64,000 bases of DNA from Myotis daubentonii (lineage: Eukaryota > Chordata > Mammalia > Chiroptera > Vespertilionidae): contig NC_081844.1 of the NCBI RefSeq assembly GCF_963259705.1, positions 33,421,341 to 33,485,340 on the forward strand. Reading direction: 5' to 3'. This document shows positions 10,703 to 21,937 of this stretch, in pieces (positions within the stretch are counted from its first letter, which is position 1; each line of letters opens with the position of its first letter). Under the pieces are notes generated by a model, which was not told the DNA's origin, made no database searches, and was given only the letters and a program-made list of their open reading frames with translations. The translations under genes and the position numbers were made by a program.

Positions 10703-11559
10703 GACTAACAGGATTCCAACTTGAATTGCTCCCAGCTAGGCAATGGCCCTCAGGTGTGAGGAGAGTTTTTTCAACAGGGTGGGGCAGTTGCTTCTGCCAG
10801 GAGGCTAATTGTTACTTTTTAATCTCTTAAGTGGCCTCAGGGCAAGGTGTTTCCAATAGGGTGTGTCAGACTGTCTTCCCCCCAGGCAAGGCAGAGGTCT
10901 ATGTGGGAAAGATGTCCACCTCTGTGTGAGGGAATTACTCAGCCCAGAAAACTTGGGGTGTCTGCCTTCTGAGCTCTATCTCCCAAGTCTCCAGTCCTGG
11001 GTTCTGCTCTCACAGCTCCAGTCCACTTCACCCTCCCTCTACCAGAGCACAAGGTGGGTGGCTCCACAGGGAATTTTTTTGTGTTGGCCCTTCAAGAGGG
11101 TGCCCGAACTTTCATCTGCCACTCCCTGGTAGATAGCACCCCACTGCTTTTCACAGTTAGATGTTATGTGGGTACCCTCTTCAGTTTGGTGCTCTCTGCT
11201 GGGGAGCCCAGCTTCGAGATTAGATCTCAGAGTTCTCAGTGGCACCCTCCCCCCAGCCCCCCAGCTGAGATATCTTTCCAGGACTTCAGTTGCCATCTGT
11301 GGGTGCCCTACCAGTCCTTTAGCGCCTCCGCCCCTCCTACCAGTCTCTATGCGGTCTCCACCTTCAGTCCTTGGGTAACAGGGTTCTCTCCTGTGAGTTT
11401 TCCATTGATTATTCAGGAAGCCTTTCCATATTTCAGTTATAATTCCAGCTTGTTCCTGGGAGCATGTCCATGCAGCATCCTCCTACTCTGCCACAATTTT
11501 TTTTCAGGGTTGCTTTCTTTTTCTATAAATCTGACTCCTTTAATGACCTCTTATGAGTA

Positions 11560-11925
11560 GAATCACACATATTTGTCCTTTTGTGTCTGGCTTATCTCAC
11601 TGAGCATAATGTTCATCCACATTGTAGCAGCTGTAAATTTCCTTCATTTTAAAGGCTGAATATAACAAATATAAATAAATAAAGGCTGAATAGTATTCCA
11701 GTGTGTAGATGCACCACATTTTGCTTATCCACTCATCTTTCCATGGACACTTGGGTTGTTTTCACCTCTTGACCACTGTGAATCATGCTGTTCTAAACAT
11801 GGGTGTGCAAATCTGCTTAAATCATTGCTTTCAGTTCTTCGGAGTATACACCCTGAAGTGAGATTGCTGGGTCCTATGGTGCCATATACATCTTAATATA
11901 CAAGAATCACCTTCAGATGGACACT
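11560..11925 (-). mobile_element. L1 3'-end fragment, antisense
   Basis: Carries TTTTGTGTCTGGCTTATCTC, AGTATTCCAGTGTGTAGATG, CCATGGACACTTGGGTTG and GATTGCTGGGTCCTATGG, which are standard phrases of antisense old L1 3' ends. A short tandem AAATAAATAAAGGCTGAATA duplication lies near 11655-11690. Confidence 0.75.
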
Positions 11926-11931
11926 AATTAC

Positions 11932-12092
11932 CTGGCCTAGTAGCTCAGTTGGTAAGAGTGTCAATATGCCAAGGTTGTGGGTTTAATCCCCAGTCAGGGC
12001 ATACACAGGAATCAACCAATGAATGCATAAGTGAGTGGAACAACAAATCAGTGTTTCTCCCTTTTTCTCTCTCTAATCTATGAAAAAACAAC
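11932..12092 (+). mobile_element. Ves-type SINE, short subfamily
   Basis: Plus-strand copy: CCTGGCCTAGTAGCTCAGTTGG head, CAATATGCCAAGGTTGTGGG, CAATGAATGCATAAGTGAGTGG and TCTAATCTATGAAAAAAC tail. The same subfamily occurs again at 18076. Confidence 0.8.
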
Positions 12093-12429
12093 AGTATTCC
12101 TATTTAGCCTAGTCCCTTGTTCCGTTTTTTGCTATTACTGTTATACTTATTATATCAACTTATGTTACAAACCTAGCAGTGCATTGTTATATAGTTGTTA
12201 CTTATATAATTTTGTCAGTTAAAGGCTGACTGGTTCTTATCAGGGATGCCTTTTTCTGACCATGTTAGAAGCCGTTGTCCCACCTCGCCTGGATTTTCCT
12301 CCTGGCTCTGGTCTGTATTAACGTGTCCCTTATGGGGACTACCTCCCATTCTGCAACAACAGCTCGGTTATCAGAGAAATTGGGGTGTCCTCTTCCCTTC
12401 TGGATGCTGGAGGTGGGGTCCTTATGATA

Positions 12430-12880
12430 TCTCAAGAAAAATAATTTTCTGAAACTTCAACAGGATGAGTGATTTTTATTTGTGTGGAATTACATCCAGG
12501 GGTTTCCAAAGTCCCATTCCAGTCATTGAAGAAGCATAGCTGGAGTTTCAGTAGAGCTAGAAGCAAAGCCAGCGTTCAGAATTGTTGCTCCATGTTGCAG
12601 TCAGATCCAGTTCCGCATGAGGCTAGTTGCAGTTGATGAATCATTGTTGGGGTCCACATGTTGGTGACATGCTCCAGGAGAGCACATCGGGAGCAATAAG
12701 AGTCCCAAGAGCACAGAGCACAAGAGTGAACTCCTTTGTTTAGGAAATGAAGTATCCCAAATTTCATGCCCTTGCATTGGCCACGCCCATTCTGACCAAT
12801 GACCTGTTCCCAGGTGTAACTGACAGGTACCTTCCCGATGTCACCCCAACTTTACTGGGCATGCATCTATTCTCAATGTC
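12430..12880 (-). mobile_element. LTR-like remnant of an endogenous retrovirus
   Basis: Read on the minus strand, this stretch has an LTR-like order: two CCAAT/GTGGCCAATG boxes, then a CTCTTGTGCTCTGTGCTCTTGG segment like an R/U5 start, then AATAAAAATCACTC as a polyadenylation signal. No primer-binding site or gag/pol sequence was seen next to it, so it would be a solo LTR. Exact ends and target duplication were not found. Alternative: an unrelated old repeat. Confidence 0.35.
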
Positions 12881-13252
12881 CAGTCCCTTCCCAGAGATCT
12901 GCAGGGAATAGACGGGTGGCTGCCTGGGGAGTATAAAGCTTTAGTTTCCTGGTGAAGCTGCCCAAATGACATGCCTATAATACTTGGCCTTCCCTTTACT
13001 CCTTTCCTATTATTAATAACTAGCTAATTACAACAGTATCAGCTCCATCATGGAACTCTGGACTGAAACCAGACAGCACCGACCGCAAACAGCAGGTGCT
13101 CCATTAACACTTGTTAGTTGGGTTCCATTAATGGAGATTATAGAGCACAAATATGAGGCTAGAAAGGAGCAGTGACTTTCAGGAAGTTGCCCAAACTCTA
13201 GGCGGCTGGCCCCAACCTGGGGGTGGATTCCGAGTCCTTAACAAAAGCTTTG

Positions 13253-13801
13253 CTCCCCTAGCTGGTTTGGCTCTGTGGATAGAGCAGTGGTTCCCAAACT
13301 TATTTGGCCTACCGCCCCCTTTCCAGAAAAAATACTTACTCAGTGCCCCCTGGAAATTAATTTTTTAAAAAATTTTAATAGCAATTAAACAGAAAGATAT
13401 ATGTATTAATGTTTCTACCTTTTTCGTAAAATATAGTAAAGAAAGGTGTAAATTAGAAACATTGAAGTTTGAAATTATGAAACTATTTATTGAACTCAGA
13501 ATAGAAAGGTAATACAAAAAAAGTTAAAACAAATGCACCTGTGGCCATCACCGCCCCCCTGGATCGCTGCAGCGCCCACCAGGGGGCGGTAGCGCCCACT
13601 TTGGGAATCACTGGGATAGAGCATCGACCTGGGGACTGAAGGGTTCTGGGTTCCATTCCGGTCAAGGGCACATGCCCCGGTTTTGGGCTAGATCCCCAGT
13701 AGTGGGCGTGCAGGAGGCAACCGATCAGTGATTCTCATTATTGTTGTTTCTCTATCTCTCCTTTCCTCTCTGAAATCAATAAAAAAATATATATTTTTAA
13801 A
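13253..13801 (+). mobile_element. Ves SINE split by a hAT insertion
   Basis: The SINE head CCCTAGCTGGTTTGGCTCTGTGGATAGAG (in parts, 13255-13284) is interrupted and resumes at 13614 with GGATAGAGCATCGACC. The body then runs to CTGAAATCAATAAAAAAAT and an A/T tail at about 13800. Removing 13285-13613 and one copy of the 8-bp repeat restores a continuous SINE. Confidence 0.9.
13285..13613. mobile_element. Non-autonomous hAT nested in the Ves SINE, 329 bp
   Basis: Left end CAGTGGTTCCCAAACTT; right end TTTGGGAATCACTG, whose complement is CAGTGATTCCCAAA. A perfect 8-bp duplication GGATAGAG lies at 13277-13284 and 13614-13621. The interior is AT-rich with GC-rich subterminal parts (GCGCCCACCAGGGGGCGGT). 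No transposase frame. Confidence 0.93.
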
Positions 13802-13859
13802 AGCATTTTCTTAAAAAAAACAAAAAACCTTTTGCCCTCATAGCCTGCGCTCTAGCCTC

Positions 13860-13992
13860 CGGACAGCAGAGGGCGCACATCCTCCTCCAGGAGCTGAAGC
13901 GCTTGCGCACGCAGCGTCAAGGGGCGGGGCCACGGGCGAACTGGAAATAATTGCGCAGACGCCGGGTGGGTTGGCCTTTCCGAGGAACCAAG
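13860..13992 (+). promoter_or_regulatory. RPS15: RPS15 promoter and 5'TOP start
   Basis: CpG-rich segment before RPS15. The pyrimidine tract CCTTTCC at 13975-13981, about 12 nt before the ATG, fits a 5'TOP transcription start as used by ribosomal-protein genes. A GC box (GGGGCGGGGC) lies at 13921-13930. CAGCAGAGGGCGC at 13864-13876 resembles the CTCF core. No TATA box is needed for this class. The TSS is inferred. Confidence 0.65.
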
Positions 13993-15664
<1,672 letters not shown>

Positions 15665-15690
15665 TTAATAAAAAGCAGACTTACCTCATC
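15665..15690 (+). terminator. RPS15: RPS15 polyadenylation signal
   Basis: AATAAA at 15667-15672 lies only 3 nt after the stop codon. Cleavage would fall near 15685-15690. Such a tiny 3'UTR is normal for ribosomal-protein mRNAs. Confidence 0.85.
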
Positions 15691-16111
15691 AGAGTGCAAC
15701 CCATTCTTCCAAGTGTCTGGGGCTCTGGGCAGTTTGTCAATCATCCAGCGAGGGGGTTGGGCCTGGGCACAGTACTTGGAAGCTCAGGTCCAGCAAGACT
15801 TGTGTAGTGTTTGCCAGAATGTTGGATAGTGAGGGTTCCTGGGTTTCCTGCTGTAAACACAGTGACAGCCACATGGATAGTGAGTGGGTCGGGGGCTCCT
15901 GTGACATGTCTGGGAATGTTCAGGGTCCTATGCTATCTTCCCTGTGCCCCTCCCCCTTGATCCTCCCAACCCAGATCTGCAGTTTGGGCTACTTGGCATC
16001 TCTTAAGTACCCATAGAGATGGCCAGTGCTGGACTGAATGTAGCATCTCCCCTCAGGTCCCCATCCCCTTCATAGGCCCCTCCCATGTCCTCCAGTCAAG
16101 GGGTGGGTGCC

Positions 16112-16245
16112 TACTTTTTTAAAAAATACTTCTTGATTTCAGAGAGGGGGAGAGAGCCATGGATCGGCTGCCCCTGCACAGCCCACACTGGGGATCAACA
16201 GTGATCTGGTTCATAGGTTGACCTTCAAGCACATGAACAGCAAGA
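16112..16245 (-). mobile_element. Truncated Ves-type SINE
   Basis: Minus-strand fragment: TTTTTTAAAAAATACTTCTTGATTTC, GAGAGGGGGAGAGAG, CACACTGGGGATCAACAG. The tRNA-related head is lost or strongly diverged. Confidence 0.6.
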
Positions 16246-16362
16246 GCCTTCTGATGACTTGAGCTTTCCCACCCCTCCAATTTATACGCCTGCCCAGTTT
16301 TTCTCAGTGCTCTTCACCCTCACCACGCTGCCTGTATCTGTCCCTCTTTTGGGACATGATTC

Positions 16363-16565
16363 TTTAAAAAAAAAAAAAAATTGATTTTAGAGAGAGAGAG
16401 AGAAAAAAACATCAGTGATGAAATAGAATCATTGATTGGCTGCCTCCTGCACGCCCCCTTCTAGGGATTGAGCCCGCAACTCAGACATGTGCCCTTGACG
16501 GGAATTGAACCTGGGACCTTTCAATCCGCAGACAGACGCTTTATTCACTGAACCAAACCAGGTGG
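16363..16565 (-). mobile_element. Ves-type SINE
   Basis: Minus-strand copy after an A-run: TTGATTTTAGAGAGAG, GGCTGCCTCCTGCACGCCCC, GACGGGAATTGAACCTGGGACC, ending ACTGAACCAAACCAGGTGG. Confidence 0.8.
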
Positions 16566-16924
16566 ACATGATGTTTCTGACTGGCATCTGAAAGCCTTGC
16601 ACAATGACCCCAGGACCCAAAGCCTTGAGCCATGGGCCTTGGGTTAAACCTTCCCATAAACCAGGGTGTCTCTCACCACCTCCATAGGGTATGATGCAGA
16701 AGGGTCCTAAATGCATTGGCTAAAGCAACCTGGTTGGATTCATTTCTTTTATGAGGGGGAGACAGAGTTGAAGCAGGAAAGGTGGCATGCCTCAGCAGTT
16801 GGTGTCTGTCCAGACAGTGGTGATGGAATGGGAAAGTCCAGATGACACCTGGGTTTTGGCTTGAGCAAGTGGAAGGTTGGAGGCACCCATAGGGGACACT
16901 TTTTAGGAACTGTGCTGCTATGTA

Positions 16925-17180
16925 TGTGTACGTACCTCTATCTCTTCCAGATCTTTCAGTTTTTTGCACTCTACCTAGAAGTGGGATTGTTGGGTCAAGT
17001 GGTGATTTCATGTTTAATTCTTTGAGGAACAGCCATCCTTTTTTCCATAGCACCTTCCCTACCAGTTCATACGCTTCCAATTTCTCCACATCTTCATTAG
17101 AACTTGTTACTGTCTGTGGGTGGGGGGTGTTGCTGTCTTTATTTCGTGGTAGTAGCCTCAGGTGTGAAGTGGCAGACCTT
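16925..17180 (-). mobile_element. L1 3'-end fragment, antisense
   Basis: Carries AGAAGTGGGATTGTTGGGTC, TTTGAGGAACAGCCATCC and CTCCACATCTTCATTAGAAC, which are well-known antisense L1 3'-region phrases. Confidence 0.7.
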
Positions 17181-17380
17181 TTTATTTATTGATTTTAGAG
17201 GAAGGGAGAAGTGAAAAGGAAGGAGGACCTATGTAATACTTTCAACAGTAAAGATTTAAAAAAAGATTTTGCTCTTCCACCCATTTATGAATTAATTGGT
17301 TGATTCTTTTGTGTTCCCTGACCAAAGATCTAATCCACAATCTTACCACTCCAACCAAGTGGGCCACCCAGTCGGGGTCC
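17180..17380 (-). repeat. Fragmented SINE and L1-tail pieces
   Basis: A Ves-like piece (TTTATTGATTTTAGAGGAAGG) runs into an L1-tail-like piece (TAATACTTTCAACAGTAAAG) and then a SINE-head-like complement ending AAGTGGGCCACCCAGTCGGGG. The mixture suggests nested or rearranged repeats. Boundaries are uncertain. Confidence 0.45.
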
Positions 17381-17639
17381 TAACATTTTGTCACAGAGAA
17401 AGTAGAACCCTGTACCTGCTTCAACCATGATCGACTCCTGGCCTATCTTGCTGCATCTCTATTCCTCCCTTGAATTATTTTTAAACATTTTCAAATGTGG
17501 AGAAGAGTTGAAGGATTTTGTGGTAAAAACTCAATATTTAGTTTATTTGAAGAATATTTTTTACTGTATTACATATTTGGAAATCCATTCTTTCCTCTAT
17601 GTGGCCATCAATCTGTGTGGCTGCATTTAAAAATAATGT

Positions 17640-17850
17640 AAAATGTAAGGTTTGGGAGATGAGATAAACCAAAGAACATATATGCATAGCCCATGGACAC
17701 AGACAATAGGGTAGGGAAGAACGGGGGGGGGGGGGGCGGGGGGGGGCGGGGGTTTGCGTAGAGGCTGGGAGAAAGCGGGGGGGGGGGGGGGGAGGAAAAC
17801 GGGAGATACCTATAATACTATCAACAATAAAAAATATATTTAGAAATAAA
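17640..17850 (+). mobile_element. L1 3'UTR with G-rich polypurine tract
   Basis: The phrase GCATAGCCCATGGACACAGAC, a purine tract with long G runs (17724-17752 and 17776-17794), then AATACTATCAACAATAAAAAA mark the plus-strand 3' end of a bat L1. The G runs could form G-quadruplexes; a G-rich 3'UTR is an established feature of mammalian L1. Confidence 0.65.
17720..17795 (+). repeat. G-run low-complexity tract
   Basis: Two uninterrupted or nearly uninterrupted poly-G blocks within the L1 3'UTR. Such tracts are hard to sequence; their length may be unreliable. Confidence 0.8.
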
Positions 17851-17859
17851 ATATAATGT

Positions 17860-18070
17860 GGCCCTAGCCCACTGTGGCTCGGTTGAGCGTTGTCCCGTGA
17901 ACTGAAAGGTCTGGTTCGATTCCTGGTCAGGGCACATGCGCAGGTTGCATGTTCAGTCCCAGTTTGGGTGTGTAAGGGGTGGGGGGCAACCAATCAGTGC
18001 TTCTCTCACATTGAGGTTTCTCCCTCTCCTCTAAAGTCAATAAAAATAATTTTAAAAATAAAATAAAAAT
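17860..18070 (+). mobile_element. Ves-type SINE
   Basis: Plus-strand copy: GGCCCTAGCCCACTGTGGCTC head, GGTTCGATTCCTGGTCAGGGCAC, TCCTCTAAAGTCAATAAAAAT and an AAATAAAATAAA tail. It lies directly before another SINE in the same orientation. Confidence 0.82.
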
Positions 18071-18075
18071 GACAT

Positions 18076-18248
18076 GCCCCTGGCCCTGTAGCTCACTTGG
18101 TTAGAGTGTCATCCTGATATGCCAAGGTTGCAGGTTTGATCCGTGGTCAGGGCACATACAAGAGTAAACCAGTGAGTGCATAAATATGTGAAACAAAGCA
18201 ATGTTTCTCCCTTCCTCTCTAAAATCAATAAATGAAAACTTAAAAAAC
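18076..18248 (+). mobile_element. Ves-type SINE, short subfamily
   Basis: Plus-strand copy: CCCTGGCCCTGTAGCTCACTTGG head, ATCCTGATATGCCAAGG, GTGAGTGCATAAATATGTG and AAAATCAATAAATGAAAAC tail. Same subfamily as the copy at 11932. Confidence 0.82.
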
Positions 18249-18536
18249 CTTAGGGGCTCTCAGGTCACTTTCTCCCAAATACATTACTCCAGAAGTATTT
18301 TAAAGCAAAATGCTAAACATCATAAATACATGTGTGTCGCTAACAATGATTGCCAGCCATGGGTGATCCTGGGCTGTGTGGGGACATCTGTGATTGTCAC
18401 GACTGGGGTGCTCTTTACATGGAGTGGAAGGCAGGGAGGCTGCTCCATATCCCACAGTGTCTAGGCCTCCCACAGTGGATGACCCAGCCCAGATGTCCAC
18501 AGTGCAGGAAGGAGGGGGTACAGCATGGTCTAGGGC

Positions 18537-18577
18537 AGCGGTCGCCAACCTTTCGGACCTCACGGACTACCAGTGGT
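18537..18577 (+). mobile_element. Truncated hAT MITE
   Basis: CAGCGGTCGCCAACCTTTCG and CTCACGGACTACCAGTGG match the left half of the 68-bp MITE at 10213. The right terminal repeat is missing. GGTCTAG occurs on both sides, so it may be an internally deleted copy rather than a chopped one. Confidence 0.6.
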
Positions 18578-19300
18578 CTAGAGTGAAGAACAGGTGACTG
18601 TCACTGTGTGTCTGGACATCCCCACCCTATTGGTAACAATCCACATGTCACTGCTCTGAGTGACCATGTGTGGATCTGAAACCAGGAAGCCTTGGCCATG
18701 GTCCCGCCACCTGCCCCTTGGTGGCCACAGATGTCCACACAGACCTGGAGCACATCCTAAGATGCAGCCGTAGCTGAATCCGCTGAGGGAGCTGATCTCT
18801 TTGGAAAGACCCCTCCGGCTCCTGAGTGGCCCACTTGACAGGGCAGGGTCTGAGCTGGACCTGTAGTCAGGAACTCGACATTCATGAGATCCACTGAGTG
18901 GGAGCAGATCCAGGATGGGGGCAGCCGGCCTGGGAGAGTGACCAGGATAGTTGGCTTCCTCTGTCTTCGGTGGTGAAGGGAGTCTTTGGGGACATCTGTG
19001 ACCAATGCTGGGAAAGCAAAAGGGCTTCGCAGGGGTTAGTGGGTCTGGGGGCTGGCTGGACATGAGTGAATGTGTAGATCCCTCCACTTACAATCTGAAG
19101 ACTCCCACTCATAACCTGGGGCCCACACCTGTAACCCAGGATCCTTAGCAAAACCTGCAGGTTGGTGAGGATGGAGAATGCAGGACAAGATTTTTCTCAA
19201 GGCTATCCCAAGTATTTATACTCCTGCCTTGCCCTACGATTATCCCCATTTGTCATAGTTTACCTTCCCAGAGGTCAGGCTGCTTCTTTTAACCCAAAGT

Positions 19301-19514
19301 ATTTTTTAAAATATTTTTTTATTGATTTCAGAGAGGAAGGGAGAGGGAAAGAGAGAGACACAAACATCAATGAGAGAGAATCATTGACCGACTGCCTCCT
19401 GCATGCACCCTATTGAGGATAGAGCCAGTAACCCAGGCATCTGACCAGGAATTGAACCGTGATCTCCTGGTTTATAGGTCAGTATTCAACCACTGAGCCA
19501 CACTGCCCAGGCTC
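19301..19514 (-). mobile_element. Ves-type SINE
   Basis: Minus-strand copy: TTTAAAATATTTTTTTATTG, GAGAGGAAGGGAGAGGG, ACTGCCTCCTGCATGCACC, ending ACTGAGCCACACTGCCCAGGC. Confidence 0.83.
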
Positions 19515-19754
19515 AACCCAAAGCATTATTGCCCACTCTTTAATCTTTGCTTTTTGTGGCAATTCATAAAATAATAGTACATCTCATTACAAATGGCCTA
19601 ATATTTGATGACAGTGCTGTTAATCCCCCTTTAAGAGAAACAGAAGTGGGAAGTGAGAGGCCAAGAAGCCTCAACTGAGGATTTCTGCTGGGAAAAGGGC
19701 TGAGGCCAGCAAGAGGGTCCCAGGAGAGGCTGAGAGTAGCTCTACTGAGGTCTC

Positions 19755-19934
19755 AGACCCGGAGGGAGGGAAGCATCGATGTGAGAGAAAGGGACACAAT
19801 TAGTTGCCTCCTGCATGCCACTGACTGGATATTAAACCTGCAACCTGGTTATGTGCCCTGACCAGGAATTGAACCCACCACCTTTTGGTGTACGGGACAA
19901 TGCTCCAACCAACCGAACCACACTGGCCAGGGCG
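19755..19934 (-). mobile_element. Ves-type SINE, 3'-truncated
   Basis: Minus-strand copy beginning inside the body (GGAGGGAGGGAAGCATCG), with GTTGCCTCCTGCATGCC and GACCAGGAATTGAACCC, ending ACCGAACCACACTGGCCAGGGC. Confidence 0.78.
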
Positions 19935-20364
19935 GCTATAGTTAATTTTAATAACATATTTCCTTTAAAATCTAGTGTACAGTTACATTCACAGCATATC
20001 TCAACTTGGGCAGTCACAAGAGCTTCCTAGTCATGTGTGGCCAGTGGCTGCTGTACTGGACTTCACAGCTCTCATTGCTGACGGCACAGCAGTGACCAAG
20101 ACTCAGCCCCAGAGATCCCAGTCTAATGGCAGAGACAAGAAAAATGGGTAAAGAAATGAGGAGGTGGCATCTGAGCAGAGATTTCACCTTCAAGGACCTT
20201 CTGCAATGGTCACCTAATATTTCCTAAGTCCCTTCATATGTTCTGCATATCAAGAGAGGAGTCTGGGCTCTGTGAAGGAGAGTAGGACCTATAGATGCCA
20301 AAGATTGTCAAAGACACCCCCAGATTCCAAAAAGTTTGGTCATATGCCATCAAAAAAAAAGAAG

Positions 20365-20551
20365 TCCTGGCCAGTATGGCTCAGTGGATAGAGCGTTGGC
20401 CTGCGGACTGAAGGGTCCCAGGTTCGATTCCGGTCAAGGGCATGTACTTTGGTTGCGGGCACATCCCCAGTAGCGGGTGTGCAGGAGGCAGCTGATCGAT
20501 GTTTCTCATCGATGTTTCTAACTCTCTATCCCTCTCCCTTCCTCTCTGTAA
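20365..20551 (+). mobile_element. Ves SINE, left arm of an inverted pair
   Basis: Plus-strand copy: GTCCTGGCCAGTATGGCTCAG head, GCGGACTGAAGGGTCCC, GGTTCGATTCCGGTCAAGGG, then CCTTCCTCTCTGTAAAAAAT. It abuts an opposite-orientation SINE with almost no spacer. Confidence 0.9.
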
Positions 20552-20758
20552 AAAATTATTGATTTTTTACAGAGAGGAAGGGAGAGGGATAGAGAGTTAG
20601 AAACATCAATGAGAGAGAAACATCAATCAGCTGCCTCCTGCACATCTCCCACTGGGGATGTGCCCGCAACCCAGGCACATGCCCTTGACCGGAATCGAAC
20701 CTGGGACCCTTCAGTCCGCAGGCCAGCGCTCCATCCACTGAGCCAAACCGGTTTCGGC
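20552..20758 (-). mobile_element. Ves SINE, right arm of an inverted pair
   Basis: Minus-strand copy: ATTGATTTTTTACAGAGAGG, GCTGCCTCCTGCACATC, GACCGGAATCGAACCTGGG, ending GAGCCAAACCGGTTTCGGC and an A-run at 20759-20779. Confidence 0.9.
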
Positions 20759-20799
20759 AAAAAAAAAAAAAAAAAAAAATATTTTTTTTAAAAAGTGAA

Positions 20800-21665
20800 A
20801 TCATATGGTATTTGTCTTAAAAAAAATAGAAGTTACATAAAGGAGTTGGGTAGTGTTCTCTCCTCTTCTATTATCTAGGAAATATTTTTTTTAGAACTGA
20901 TGTTATTTCTTCCTGAATGTTTGGTTGAAATTCACTATTGAAACCATCTGAGCCTTTTGTGTTGACCCACTGCCAAGGACTCTTTGTGGTTAACTGGGCC
21001 CAAATTCATAACCAGAGTCTACCATCCATTGTTTATAGGGGCCTATTTCTCAAGCGCCCTATAAGGAAAAAGCTGCAGACTAGGCTTCCAAGGTAAGTCA
21101 CCTTTATAAGAGAGCTCCTAGGACCCAAATTTGACCAATAGGACTTAGACTTTCCCTGTCCAATCAGAGCTGCCTAAGTTTATCCTTATTTGCATATTCA
21201 CTGACAAATTAAGAGTGGCTCTATTCTGACCAATCAAACTAAAGATGTGAAGTCTTTATTTCCATAGAAATATTTTGTTTCCCTAGTTGGTGAGGGAATA
21301 CTTTTGTGGACAAGTCTTTGTTGAAAGGTTTTTCACTACAGCTTTCTTTAATAAATATGACTATGCAGATATGTATTTCTTCTTGAGGGAGCTTTCATTT
21401 TAGTGTCTTTTAAGGGGTTGGTGCATTTCAAGTAGGATGTTAAATTTATGGGCATAGAATTGTCCCTAGTATTTAATCTGTTTAATATCGGTAGGGTCTG
21501 TGGTGACTGATATGCTTTCTTTCATTCCTGATATTGGTCTTTTTTTGGGGGGGCTAATCTAGTTTTGTAAATTTTTTTGGATCTTTTCAAAGAATAATTT
21601 TTTGCTTCATTAATTTCCCTGTTTCCTTGGTTTGTGCTCTCATCTTTTTTATTTCCTTCTCAAAA
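20800..21665 (-). mobile_element. L1 ORF2-region fragment, antisense, interrupted
   Basis: Antisense L1 text: TTGAAATTCACTATTGAAACC at 20928, resuming after 21308 with TTCTTCTTGAGGGAGCTTTC, AAATTTATGGGCATAGAATTG, TTCATTCCTGATATTGGTC and GATCTTTTCAAAGAATAATT. The two halves are separated by a 340-bp foreign piece (20961-21300). No open frame remains. Confidence 0.75.
20961..21300. mobile_element. Unassigned 340-bp insertion in L1
   Basis: Interrupts the antisense L1 text and is flanked on both sides by CTTTTGTG (20953-20960 and 21301-21308). Inside are CCAAT boxes (GACCAATAGG, TCCAATCAG, GACCAATC) and a TATA-like CTTTATAAGAG, as in an LTR. The ends do not form clear terminal inverted repeats or TG...CA. 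It could be an LTR or another element; I cannot assign it. Confidence 0.55.
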
Positions 21666-21677
21666 GGAGTTTGGGGC

Positions 21678-21830
21678 CCGGCTGGTGTTGCACAATGGTT
21701 GAGCATTAACCTATGAATCAGGAGGTCATGGTTCTATGGTTCTATTCCTGGTCAGGTGGTACACAGGAGGCAGCCAATCAATGATTCTCTCTCATCTCTG
21801 AAATCAATTAAAAAAGTATATTTTTTTAAA
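21678..21830 (+). mobile_element. Ves-type SINE with target-site duplication
   Basis: Plus-strand copy: CCCGGCTGGTGTTGCACAATGG head, CTATTCCTGGTCAGG, TCTGAAATCAATTAAAAAAG tail. AAAGGAGTTTGGG flanks it on both sides. Confidence 0.82.
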
Positions 21831-21937
21831 AAAGGAGTTTGGGACTATCAGCATGTTTTTATTTGGACTTGCTGGTATACTGGTGCCCCTTGTGCCCCCT
21901 CCTCTCCCCAAAGCCAAACTAATCCCCCTCATATATT

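Larger units (their letters stand above)
8150..11560 (-). mobile_element. HAL1/L1-like LINE, antisense, interrupted by younger insertions
   Basis: Long LINE remnant on the minus strand. A readable piece at 9610-9810 encodes an ORF1-type protein segment: KRNNIRTVGVPDEAEREKG, then FEEIMVENFPNL. The neighbouring DNA (CTGATGAGAAATCAGGTGTCAGCC; GATTCTCTCTTTGTC; TTATGATGTGTCTGGGCATGG, each given in part) is the pattern I know from half-L1 (HAL1) elements, which carry ORF1 without ORF2. The right part (10.7-11.5 kb) would be its 5' region. It is interrupted by Ves SINEs at 8487, 9133 and 9369, and by hAT elements at 10213 and 10393. No intact reading frame remains. Assignment to HAL1 rather than ordinary L1 is an inference. 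Confidence 0.7.
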
